Shown here piece after piece: positions 37,501-44,579 of a DNA stretch of 64,000 nucleotides. The notes below the pieces were generated by a model. The model was not told where the DNA came from and ran no database searches. It saw only the letters and a program-made list of their open reading frames with translations. Each line of letters starts with the position of its first letter. Positions within the stretch are counted from its first letter, which is position 1. The DNA is from Paenibacillus mendelii (GTDB lineage: Bacteria; Bacillota; Bacilli; Paenibacillales; Paenibacillaceae), in the NCBI RefSeq assembly GCF_024498075.1, contig NZ_JANHOF010000008.1, forward strand, positions 62,001 to 126,000, given 5' to 3'. The position numbers were made by a program, and so were the translations under genes.

Positions 37501-38060
37501 GAAGCTATTCACTTCACGACGTTCCGCTAGGAAGCTACTTGCTGAAGGGCTCGAAGGTCATCGACGGCGTCCTGTACGCGGCCCAGGTCAACATCAACCT
37601 GAACGTCGCCGATCTCGTGGCGGACATCCATCTCCAGCCGCCTTCGGACCGCTACCGGCTGGCCCAAATCTACATCGACTTTTGGGGCCGCGATGAAGAG
37701 AATTTCGGCTCCGATGAAATCCTGGATCCCGGTCCCGAGTACTTCGAGCTTGAATTGGGTCCGGACAAACTCGTGAATTCGGCCCATCGCACGTACAAAT
37801 GGGGCGGCGAGATGCGGGTGGAGTATGCGATAACGGTGAGGCTGCTCGTCAACAACACGATCGATGTTCAGGTCCAGGGCACGCTGTACGAGGGCACGAG
37901 CGAGGACAACGACGACCTCGACGGCCAAGGCGGTCTCACGTTCCAGTCGGGCGTCGGTCAAACCTCCGGCGCTACGCTCACGACTACGAATACGGACGAA
38001 GACGATGACGACGCGGGCGTCTTGACCATCTCGGTCAAGAATGTCCGCAACAACAATTAG
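34512..38060 (+). CDS. Multidomain protein: PKD-like, permuted papain-like (YiiX/NlpC-P60) and CnaB-like domains
   Basis: 1182 residues with no signal peptide or membrane helix. The order is: a beta-sandwich at residues 1-90 (MATIIGRIALQP, RPGETVRVEV); a PKD-like domain at about 225-295 (FEWDFGDG); a linker; a papain-like region at about 610-830 in which the His motif WYSHSGIM precedes the Cys motif SVCSSYIW. This H-before-C order is the circular permutation seen in YiiX/LRAT-type NlpC-P60 relatives. A carboxypeptidase-regulatory/CnaB-like domain follows at about 960-1040 (GTVRGKVYGEAGPVAGAMV) and then an acidic C-terminal beta domain. The start follows TTGGAGG. It is the only plus-strand gene between two minus-strand clusters and looks richer in G+C. 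Possible roles are acyl/amide hydrolase or exported effector; function unproven. Confidence 0.85.
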   Translation: MATIIGRIALQPAVVRPGETVRVEVFDNDDNPLSGSTVQVSVNGKPGALHYLQFPTAGQRRLIVRAKAAGETDQQVALLDVAGAPMEFQSYQNRSDIAMIGVSQLPTQPYTAVFTLGSTMDTRSPHLQQTRPSISPQLTKVFAPDSLTARLASQGALGRVMTENPQALTRIETRRMTNTRANASVRTDNGIRLAPKTAKRLAVSAVYDLTNISLDKIFGEAVRAPRMEFEWDFGDGSKATTRTPVVSHDYFPTIDHAAGVGQFVVSCHVKHAGITVKRTLTIHSAYAICKAAGTVVPHVTADLFAHKRYNMLTGMFTVYNVEDTPIVLDRLSITPMGDDGDAVTLPRPYVNLKQPITIAPRSSSMVGVNVPFVTGTPEAGQLRFDVKSFTVLYAGTVGASPVRCSAVFDVPVAEWSMKPKPLLLPELPPRQRKPWPWELVENVLAELVNPVVNPVLPATVLDAKTGTLAVSLGALNSAANTKALARDQGMRALSAVYAPVDKMIEARSLAAPAARFLSQELERGTLNVNLPKFTPKLPTLDLGTLGGLGGVIRPLNGPPLPGFIAEGQVCDPDNLSEEDLAAADAGQLVCQITEEVKDVLMPARWMNARKGDCILSPGGDGIIGGLMLNVKPAQWYSHSGIMTRNYDEITHSTGSQKRLMDHLVGVLADGSDGFEPSVLKYIWPGAITQTVQHSIEGEDFPDPEYDKTYKVSAFGPHAVGVTHNDQFTMIPPLVVKPDPMQETPAVRTALHAIATDARNNAGRPGVKPQYHYRWYCYTDPTIGLGEPEGPEAGWAAGTRASVCSSYIWIHAKARGAHLETGQSLVTPTDLEPSDIAQGATVRPTTPDGLYNYSAQERLDAAYWLFDTIYNQAYEKAGWFGEILTDGADDIANQFLNAFANDDADGKDSDEWKNTTDADAVSPDNMLWWDGPSLGGLYGFAEPAIYREPRVESYTVSRWKKVLNRGTVRGKVYGEAGPVAGAMVQAYDGKTAFSGADGSYSLHDVPLGSYLLKGSKVIDGVLYAAQVNINLNVADLVADIHLQPPSDRYRLAQIYIDFWGRDEENFGSDEILDPGPEYFELELGPDKLVNSAHRTYKWGGEMRVEYAITVRLLVNNTIDVQVQGTLYEGTSEDNDDLDGQGGLTFQSGVGQTSGATLTTTNTDEDDDDAGVLTISVKNVRNNN

Positions 38061-38147
38061 TGCAGCAGCAGGCAGATGGGGTCTGGCTCGAACTGAACAT
38101 CGCTCATTCTCGCAGAGCTCCCCCCCGCCGCCCACAAGCAGCAAAAC

Positions 38148-38169
38148 AAGAAGAAACGGCAGACGCCGT
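38148..38169. repeat. 22-bp direct repeat, right copy
   Basis: Identical to 34039-34060, 88 bp after the 1182-residue gene. Read in the direction of the exporter gene it is a short hairpin followed by TTTCTTCTT. Confidence 0.7.
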
Positions 38170-38244
38170 ATTACGTGGCGAACGGAGTTTCTTCCCTTAG
38201 AAATATAAGCAAAGTATAGCGGAAACTTATACTTCCTTATATTT

Positions 38245-38286
38245 TGAAAAGAAACAGCCGCCACCGAAGATTCGGCGGCGGCTGTT
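38245..38286 (-). terminator. Terminator of the lasso peptide operon
   Basis: The stem AACAGCCGCC / GGCGGCTGTT (38253-38262 with 38277-38286), extended by CCGAA/TTCGG, is followed on the minus strand by TCTTTTC, 65 bp past the exporter stop. Confidence 0.8.
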
Positions 38287-38350
38287 ATCGCATCATGCGC
38301 AGCTCCCGGCGCACGCTGACCTTGCCACTTTGCTAAAGGATCGCGATTCC

Positions 38351-40144
38351 TTATTTGGCTTCCTGGATTTCCAGTAACTGACCGAACAATCCGCCCATCT
38401 CCGCGGATAGCTGATTAAAGCCTCCCTGCTGGATGAGTCTGCCCTTATCCAGTACGATGACCTGATCCGCATGGCGAAGTGTGGACAAGCGATGAGCGAT
38501 GACAATAATCGTCATGCTTCCTCTCATTCGCTCGATCGATTCTTGAATGATCGCTTCATTCTCGCTATCAAGCGCACTTGTGGCTTCGTCCAGAATAAGA
38601 ATAGCCGGCTTCCGCAGTATCGCTCTTGCCAATACGATTCGTTGACGCTCTCCACCCGACAAGCGTACGCCGCGTTCACCAATCACCGTATCCAGCCCCT
38701 GGTGCAGCTGCCGTATCAATTCGTCAGAGGCCGCGAATCGCAGCGCCTCCCACATTTCCTCATCCGTTGCATGAGGGGCAGCCGCATACAAATTTTCTTT
38801 AATCGTGGAGTGGAATAAGAATGGATCCTGAGGCACATAACCTACGGAGCCCCTTAATCTCATCGCCAACTCTGCGTCTAGCGGCATGCCGTCAATCCAT
38901 ACTTGACCCTTCTCCGGTTCGATCAGTCCGATCAATAGGTCTACTAGTGTACTTTTGCCCGCGCCTGATTTCCCTACTATAGCCGTCATGCTGTTGGCCG
39001 GCATTCTTAAGCTAATATCCTGCAGCGCATAGGCTTTCTGATTGGCATCATAACGATAAGAGACGTTCCGATATTCAATAGCCTGCTCGACGCAGATGTT
39101 TTCTGTCTGGGAGGCAAGCTGGATTTCCGTTACTTTAGCCGCCTTATAGTCTTTTTCCAGCTCGATTAAGCTGTTGAAGGCTGGAAGCGATTGCGCAAGC
39201 TGCTCCCAACGGTTCTGAATGGAAGCGAACCTTGGCCACAGACGGGAGAAGATCACAATAATAAATACAAGCTTTTCGGCCTGTACATGATAGAAAACGA
39301 CCGATATAAACATGAATAATGAAATCAAAAATCCAGATACGATTTTGTGGTACAACGTTGAACGATTTTGCAATCTGCTAAATTGAACGGAATTGCGCTC
39401 CATCTTCTCGCACAGGTTGCGAAACCAACTCACATGCTGCTGCTCCATCAAATTGCTCTTGATTTCTTTGATGCCGTTGAAATGGTCTGTCATACCCGCC
39501 ATATAGGCTTGCGTCAATGCTGTAGCTTGATCACCGTAAACACGCGATTGTTTCAAGAATCTGCGGGAATACAGAGCAAGCGCAATACCGCAGAGCAATA
39601 TGGTTAGAGTCAGTTCAACCGACAGCCATAACGCAATAAAAATTTGAACGATTGTGAACAGCCCGATCAGAAGTAAGCCCAGAAAAACATATACCCCATA
39701 ATTCACGCGATGAAGCTCAGAGGTCATCGTATGGATGAGATCGGATCTTCTTTTTTTTAAAAAGAATGACCAGCTTGCACGCATAATGGATTCATAAATC
39801 TCCAGTCTCAAGTATTTCACAAATCCGTGACTTATTCGATCATTCATGACCGTAAAATATCGATATAGCAGAGCTTGTCCGGTCCACATCACAAGGAAGA
39901 TCACTAAAGTAATCGAAAAAGCATGCTCAGCAGGAATTTTTTTTAACGGTTCAAGTATCGTAGAAAGGAATGGGATGGCTCCCGATGAGGCATCAAAGAG
40001 GCCGATCAGGCCGAGCATGGCTGCCAGCAGGAAAAAGCCGGTGCCTTCAATCATACTAACGATCATGATGCCGACTAGAGGAACATACAGCTTCAGGCCT
40101 GCGTAACGATGTAATTTTCTTATATAAATCAACATATTAGCCAT
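38351..40144 (-). CDS. ABC exporter (membrane + ATPase), lasso peptide D-type
   Basis: 597 residues. Six membrane helices in the first ~300 residues, then an ATPase with Walker A VGKSGAGKST, signature LSGGERQR, Walker B ILILDEATSALD and the switch His in IAHRLST. This half-transporter dimerises and exports peptides or lipids. It lies immediately downstream of the lasso precursor in the same direction, so export of and immunity to the lasso peptide is the likely role. No peptidase (C39) domain is fused to it. Confidence 0.88.
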   Translation of the reverse strand: MANMLIYIRKLHRYAGLKLYVPLVGIMIVSMIEGTGFFLLAAMLGLIGLFDASSGAIPFLSTILEPLKKIPAEHAFSITLVIFLVMWTGQALLYRYFTVMNDRISHGFVKYLRLEIYESIMRASWSFFLKKRRSDLIHTMTSELHRVNYGVYVFLGLLLIGLFTIVQIFIALWLSVELTLTILLCGIALALYSRRFLKQSRVYGDQATALTQAYMAGMTDHFNGIKEIKSNLMEQQHVSWFRNLCEKMERNSVQFSRLQNRSTLYHKIVSGFLISLFMFISVVFYHVQAEKLVFIIVIFSRLWPRFASIQNRWEQLAQSLPAFNSLIELEKDYKAAKVTEIQLASQTENICVEQAIEYRNVSYRYDANQKAYALQDISLRMPANSMTAIVGKSGAGKSTLVDLLIGLIEPEKGQVWIDGMPLDAELAMRLRGSVGYVPQDPFLFHSTIKENLYAAAPHATDEEMWEALRFAASDELIRQLHQGLDTVIGERGVRLSGGERQRIVLARAILRKPAILILDEATSALDSENEAIIQESIERMRGSMTIIVIAHRLSTLRHADQVIVLDKGRLIQQGGFNQLSAEMGGLFGQLLEIQEAK

Positions 40145-40218
40145 TGACGCTAAACTCCTTTGTGGATCGCTTCCATAATGAGCGCTGCAGGTCGGATAGT
40201 CACATCGGCATCGAAGTG

Positions 40219-40254
40219 AAAAAGCCCTTATACTCGGAACAAGTATACGGGCTT
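40219..40254 (-). terminator. Intercistronic terminator between lasso precursor and exporter
   Basis: AAGCCC-T-TATACT pairs with AGTATA-C-GGGCTT (40222-40254) and is followed on the minus strand by TTTTTC. It begins 33 bp after the precursor stop. Partial termination here would give more precursor than exporter mRNA. Confidence 0.75.
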
Positions 40255-40286
40255 CGCTTCCTAATTGCTGAAGAGATTACAACGGA

Positions 40287-40436
40287 TTAAGATGGATCAA
40301 GAATAGCTTCACACTTGACGGAGTTGTTATGCCCGTCATTGTTCGCGTCGGGATTGCACCAATTCGGCCCGCCCATCGTCATCGTTACCTCAAGCACTTC
40401 CAACGTTGGCTTCTGCCAAGCCTGTTTTTTTGTCAT
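40287..40436 (-). CDS. Lasso peptide precursor (49 aa)
   Basis: A near-consensus site AAAGGAGGTGA five bases before the ATG drives a 49-residue peptide. The leader (1-21) has the W-x2-P-T-L-x-V-L pattern (WQKPTLEVLEV) recognised by lasso RRE proteins and ends in Thr-Met, with Thr at the key -2 position. The predicted core (22-49) is GGPNWCNPDANNDG plus HNNSVKCEAILDPS. Gly1 and Asp9 are correctly placed for a nine-residue macrolactam ring. Two cysteines, Cys6 in the ring and Cys21 in the tail, could form one disulfide, as in class III lasso peptides such as BI-32169. The C terminus is Ser, a residue phosphorylated in paeninodin-type peptides. It sits 30 bp after the cyclase gene, which supports the call; the cleavage site is predicted, not shown. 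Confidence 0.88.
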   Translation of the reverse strand: MTKKQAWQKPTLEVLEVTMTMGGPNWCNPDANNDGHNNSVKCEAILDPS

Positions 40437-40466
40437 GTAGAATCACCTCCTTTCGCAGAAAAAGGT

Positions 40467-42407
40467 TTAAGACCATTGCTTTATAAAGCGATAGGCGATC
40501 AAGCTGCGCATCAATAATCGGGCATCATGATCAAAAGCATATTCCAGCTTCGGCTCTGTTCCCAGCTTTTCAAGCGATCGCTTGATTTGAGGAACATTCA
40601 AGTAATACGAGGCGGAAGAGTCACGGCAAAGCTTATGCAGTTGGTCTTGGAATTCTCCCCAATCCGGCAGCATCCGATAGATCCAATCCGCTCCCTGTAC
40701 GCCCCTTGCATGGATATTCATCCTCACCATATCGGGCAAGTAGCCTTCCGTCGATCTTCGTATAAGGGAGCGGTCGATTCCATTCTGGATATATTGCCCG
40801 TGCGGCAATGTTAAGCAGAATCGCACAACTCTTGGATCACTGGTCGGATCACGCTCACTTACTGCATATGGCAAGGATAGCTTTGTCGTTGACGTACCGA
40901 TGTGGTTAGATACCGATAAACGTTGAAATTGAATATTTCTTGCGGTGACCTCATCATGAGCATAGTCCGTGAGTCCGACATGATGAGGCATCAGCTTGTC
41001 GATCACCTTCGTTCTGGCAGCAAAGTCGGGATGGATAACCAGCGGGATATCGGACTTCCTCTTGGCAAGCGCCGTTCTAATCAAATAGGCATACGCTTGC
41101 TTGGCAATAATCGGCATAACGACAGATCTGCCCGTTCGCATCACCCGTGCATAGTGCTTTAACTCTTGATAAAAACTCGTCCAACGAAGAGTACGCAATA
41201 GCCGCGCGTAATAATCAATGGGATCTCCCCAGGAGATGGTATAGTTGCCTCGGCTCCCATTCAGCATAACGCCTACATTCTGTTCTTGGGATCGCTCCAG
41301 CATACCCGTCAGCCAAAATGAGTTTTCAAAAAACTTGTAGGGCCCCTCCATCAGCTCCAGCATGGTGTCCATCTCTCTGATCGCATTATGGCCTTCAAAA
41401 TCTAAATAATTTTCCTCAATATTGCCAATGTAGCGGGCCGATGCCTGGATATAGGGCGTTTCATTCGCGATGAGTCTTCTCGGCGTCCAATCTTCAAAGG
41501 CCGCTGAGGGGATATAGCTATAGGCGTGCAGCACCTTGCCTTCCTGCGAAAGCGCTTTCGACGCAAAGCTTGCTACGGCGCCTGAATCCAGCCCGCCGCT
41601 TAATCTTACGCCGACTTGGCGATGGGTTCGCAGCTTCGAGTGCACAGCCTCCTGAAAGACCTCTCGAAAGGCATCCTCATAATCGCCATTGGTCTTCAAT
41701 TTAAGCTTAGGGGACGATGCCGCCAATTCATCGTATTGCTCAATGGTGACGACCCCCTGTGCCATTGTAAAGGAATGGGCGGGCGGCAGCTGCTTAATTT
41801 CGCCATAAGCCGTGGAGTGGACATCGATCGTATCCATCATCATGGGAATGGCCAAAAATTCGGCAAACCATGATTCATTAAGCTTTTTATGTACGCCTGG
41901 CACTACAAACAGAGGATTAATAACCGTACAGAAAGCGAACCTGCTCGGCACATGATGATAATACAACGTTCGTCTGCCTAACAGGTCACGTGCACCAAAG
42001 AGCTGACGACGGCGTTCATCCCAGATAACGAAGGCATAATCGCCTATTAAATACTTCGGAGCACGCCTCCCCCACTTCATGTAGGCCGCGAGAATAAGTT
42101 CAGAGTCGGTAATGGTTTTCCTCGCGCTATAATCAATGTCCAACTGATCACATAACTGCTTCCTATTGTCGATTATGGCATCGGCCGTAATGGCAAGCTC
42201 TCTTGTTGTATCATAGCGGGGAAGCTCCTCGTTAATGGATTCCGGTGTTACCCATTGCGCATGACAGCCCATGGCCAGTCCGTCACTGCGCCAAATATTC
42301 ACATCATCTGCTGGATATTTCTGCAGAGCCTTCATCATATGCATCATCGTTTCCCCGAATGAATATTCATTGTTCAGTTCATAGATACCGGCAATGGCAC
42401 TCAACAT
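40467..42407 (-). CDS. Lasso peptide macrolactam synthetase (asparagine-synthase-like, C protein)
   Basis: 646 residues. N-terminal Ntn-like glutaminase-type domain (MLSAIAGIYELN) without the catalytic Cys2 of true asparagine synthetases. The C-terminal ATP-pyrophosphatase domain carries the PP-loop LSGGLDSGAVAS near residue 272. It adenylates the ring Asp of the precursor and joins it to the N-terminal Gly. It is close in layout to Bacillales lasso cyclases and directly precedes the precursor gene. No B1 (RRE) or B2 (leader peptidase) gene is fused to it or adjacent. Confidence 0.9.
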   Translation of the reverse strand: MLSAIAGIYELNNEYSFGETMMHMMKALQKYPADDVNIWRSDGLAMGCHAQWVTPESINEELPRYDTTRELAITADAIIDNRKQLCDQLDIDYSARKTITDSELILAAYMKWGRRAPKYLIGDYAFVIWDERRRQLFGARDLLGRRTLYYHHVPSRFAFCTVINPLFVVPGVHKKLNESWFAEFLAIPMMMDTIDVHSTAYGEIKQLPPAHSFTMAQGVVTIEQYDELAASSPKLKLKTNGDYEDAFREVFQEAVHSKLRTHRQVGVRLSGGLDSGAVASFASKALSQEGKVLHAYSYIPSAAFEDWTPRRLIANETPYIQASARYIGNIEENYLDFEGHNAIREMDTMLELMEGPYKFFENSFWLTGMLERSQEQNVGVMLNGSRGNYTISWGDPIDYYARLLRTLRWTSFYQELKHYARVMRTGRSVVMPIIAKQAYAYLIRTALAKRKSDIPLVIHPDFAARTKVIDKLMPHHVGLTDYAHDEVTARNIQFQRLSVSNHIGTSTTKLSLPYAVSERDPTSDPRVVRFCLTLPHGQYIQNGIDRSLIRRSTEGYLPDMVRMNIHARGVQGADWIYRMLPDWGEFQDQLHKLCRDSSASYYLNVPQIKRSLEKLGTEPKLEYAFDHDARLLMRSLIAYRFIKQWS

Positions 42408-42434
42408 TTCGCCCCACTTTATCTAATGATCGGA

Positions 42435-42452
42435 TGTTCTTTATAAAGAACA
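42435..42452. promoter_or_regulatory. 18-bp perfect palindrome, candidate operator of the lasso operon
   Basis: TGTTCTTTATAAAGAACA is a perfect palindrome between the -10 box and the cyclase start, close to the expected transcription start. A dimeric repressor site is plausible; an RNA hairpin in the 5' leader is the alternative. Confidence 0.5.
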
Positions 42453-42467
42453 ACTGCATTTGATCAG

Positions 42468-42495
42468 ATTGTAGCATATCCTTTCTCGTTTGTAA
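42468..42495 (-). promoter_or_regulatory. Sigma-A-like promoter of the lasso operon
   Basis: The minus strand shows TTACAA, a 16-bp spacer and TACAAT, 60 bp upstream of the cyclase start. Confidence 0.55.
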
Positions 42496-42632
42496 CTATA
42501 TACCCAGTTGTAATTCAAGATATTTAGGCCTATTTTATTAATAAAGCGGTAAACATAACTCACCATTATATTCGTTTAAACGAACAAACCTGCTTTGGAG
42601 ATGATGTCTGCCTTGTACGGTCCGATGCTTAT

Positions 42633-42670
42633 CGATCTGCCGCGAGCAGCGCGTGGAGAGCTACACGGTC
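42633..42670 (+). pseudogene. 38-bp remnant matching the 1182-aa multidomain gene
   Basis: 35 of 38 bases equal 37339-37376 inside the multidomain gene, with a perfect 22-bp core (42649-42670 equals 37355-37376). Read in the gene's frame it gives ICREQRVESYTV against IYREPRVESYTV. It is therefore a leftover of a second copy or of a rearrangement. Between 42408 and 42715 there is otherwise only the promoter region described above. Confidence 0.6.
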
Positions 42671-42693
42671 GATCGACCAAATTCGACCAAAAT

Positions 42694-42725
42694 AAGAGGG
42701 GCTATCCTATATAGGTTAGCCCCCT
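42694..42725 (-). terminator. Terminator overlapping the end of the phosphotransferase gene
   Basis: GGGGCTA-CCTATATAGG-TAGCCCC hairpin spanning the stop codon, followed on the minus strand by TCTTATTTTGG. Confidence 0.75.
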
Positions 42726-43672
42726 TTATAATAATCGCCCCTCATTACCTGCTCGTATGCATCACACATCTCCCGATAAACCTTACCAACCCGATCCGCC
42801 TCTGCATGATGCAGGTAGTTGGCCCAATGGAGAAAGCTCGTGCTTACCGCGGCCGCGGCCTTCTCGCGCTTCAACTGCTGAACCGTAAGGCTCATGCCGG
42901 TTTTCTCATGCATCATCCGGCTGTACATGCGAATGGCTTGCTCTTCATCGATATTAACTCCGTCTGCATGCAGCCTGCTGATGAAGAAGGATAATTCGCC
43001 GATCCCCTTTCCGGCGGAAACATTCTGCCAATCGCATAGAAGAAGCCGACCTTCGTCCAACAAAATATTAGCCGCGTGAAAATCACCATGGTTCAAACTA
43101 TGGGGCGGAGCGTTGAGGATTGCCGTGATGTCGTGGAAAGCATACGCAATGTCGCAAAGGATCATTTGGTCAAAAACCCCGTTATGTTCAGCGAGCACAC
43201 TTCGCCATTCCGCCATGGCCGATTCAATTTGCTCTGCCGGGACGGAACGGGGAGTAAATTCGATACCGAGCTCATCGAGCTTGTCAGCCGGACAAGCATG
43301 GACATCTGTCAGCAGGTCCACCATTCTTCCCGTCATATCCGACTCCCACTTGTCAGATGGAATCGTCTCATACTTTCTCATCAGAATGGCGATGGTATTC
43401 TGGCTATTTTCTAGATAGCGGATCTCGGGAAGAACTTGAAGGCCAAGGACGTCTTTCTTGCTATAGAAATGAAACTCTCTCCGGAATGAATCCAGCATAT
43501 CCGGATCCGTTAGGCTCGTTTTATCGATATGCTTCAATATAAATTCATCGTCGGCAGTCGATATGGACAGTACGGATGCGCCGCTTGCCCCTGTCGTTAT
43601 CGGGGTCACCGATACAATACGATCAAGAATGCCTGCGTTTGTAAAGTGAGCCAGTACTGCTTTATTCTCCAT
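42716..43672 (-). CDS. Aminoglycoside/choline-phosphotransferase-family protein
   Basis: 318 residues. The catalytic loop NHGDFHAANILL has the full HxDxxxxN motif and LLCDWQ supplies the metal-binding Asp; the nucleotide-binding Lys is probably in EFILKHID near residue 47. The family phosphorylates antibiotics or small metabolites. It lies just upstream of the lasso operon but ends in its own terminator, so it is transcribed separately. A role in modifying the lasso peptide is only a guess. Confidence 0.82.
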   Translation of the reverse strand: MENKAVLAHFTNAGILDRIVSVTPITTGASGASVLSISTADDEFILKHIDKTSLTDPDMLDSFRREFHFYSKKDVLGLQVLPEIRYLENSQNTIAILMRKYETIPSDKWESDMTGRMVDLLTDVHACPADKLDELGIEFTPRSVPAEQIESAMAEWRSVLAEHNGVFDQMILCDIAYAFHDITAILNAPPHSLNHGDFHAANILLDEGRLLLCDWQNVSAGKGIGELSFFISRLHADGVNIDEEQAIRMYSRMMHEKTGMSLTVQQLKREKAAAAVSTSFLHWANYLHHAEADRVGKVYREMCDAYEQVMRGDYYKGG

Positions 43673-43709
43673 TCCAGCTCTCCACCCTTATCCATAGATG
43701 CTCATGATT

Positions 43710-44372
43710 TCACAGCGTCATCGCCTGCCCATATCTGGCCAAGTATGCTTCCTTTTCTTTGTAATCCGGCATGATACTTCCGACACGCCTCCAGAAGGAG
43801 CGGTCATGATTCATATGAAGCAGGTGGCATAGCTCATGGATGATCACATAATCGATCACTTCAACGGGCGCCATGGCAAGTCGATAATTAAAGGTTAGCT
43901 TCTTATCCGAGCTGCAGCTTCCCCACTTGGTGACCGACTCTACGATCTCAATGGATTTGGGTTTTACCTTCAGCTGGTTTTGATACGGAGTAATCCGTTC
44001 TCCTATCGTTTTTTTGCAGCTTGCGAAGTAGAACCGCTTGAGATCCCTTTTGAGCTCTTCTTCATCTATCCCTCTAGTCTCTATTAACTCATGCAACAAA
44101 CAGGCTTTCCCCAGATGAAGGAACGTTCCGTGGTCTTGATACTCTTTTGTCTTAGGAGCTTCTCGAGCCATCGCGAGCTGCTGCAGTCTCTCCAGAATCC
44201 ATTTGCCGTGCTTCTCCACTGCTCTACGAATTACCTCATCGCTCGTTCGGTTGGGAACTTTAAGCGTAATGAAGCCTGAAGGATCAATTTGAATCGATAT
44301 CTTTGTGGTGTTCCCATATTGAACATGGCACTCGATTGTATTATTTTCAAAATCAATTTTCATAACGACCAT
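43710..44372 (-). CDS. YgjP-like metallopeptidase domain protein (DUF45, M48-related)
   Basis: 220 residues. The zinc motif HELCHLLHMNH (HExxH plus a third His) is typical of YgjP/DUF45 proteins, preceded by TKWGSC and the LTFNYRL strand that are family hallmarks. Cytoplasmic, with no signal peptide. It is often linked to restriction systems or found alone; its substrate is unknown. The frame opens at 44372, and an ATG three codons further in is an equally possible start. Confidence 0.85.
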   Translation of the reverse strand: MVVMKIDFENNTIECHVQYGNTTKISIQIDPSGFITLKVPNRTSDEVIRRAVEKHGKWILERLQQLAMAREAPKTKEYQDHGTFLHLGKACLLHELIETRGIDEEELKRDLKRFYFASCKKTIGERITPYQNQLKVKPKSIEIVESVTKWGSCSSDKKLTFNYRLAMAPVEVIDYVIIHELCHLLHMNHDRSFWRRVGSIMPDYKEKEAYLARYGQAMTL

Positions 44373-44494
44373 CGTTTCTATAAGATTATTTCTGCCTTTG
44401 CTTCATCACATTAGCTATATCCCAACCATTATAGCATAGCCTTTCGGTTCGCCTCCACGGCCAACGGGACTTGAACCTGCACACCAGGTATACG

Positions 44495-44540
44495 ACAAAA
44501 AAAAGGCGACCAACCCCCATTCGGAGATTCGGTCGCCTTT
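44495..44540 (-). terminator. Terminator of the SLH protein gene
   Basis: The stem AAGGCGACC / GGTCGCCTT (44503-44511 with 44531-44539) is followed on the minus strand by eight T. Confidence 0.88.
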
Positions 44541-44579
44541 ACTCAGCAGGTCAATATGTCCACGCACACAAGCAGTACT

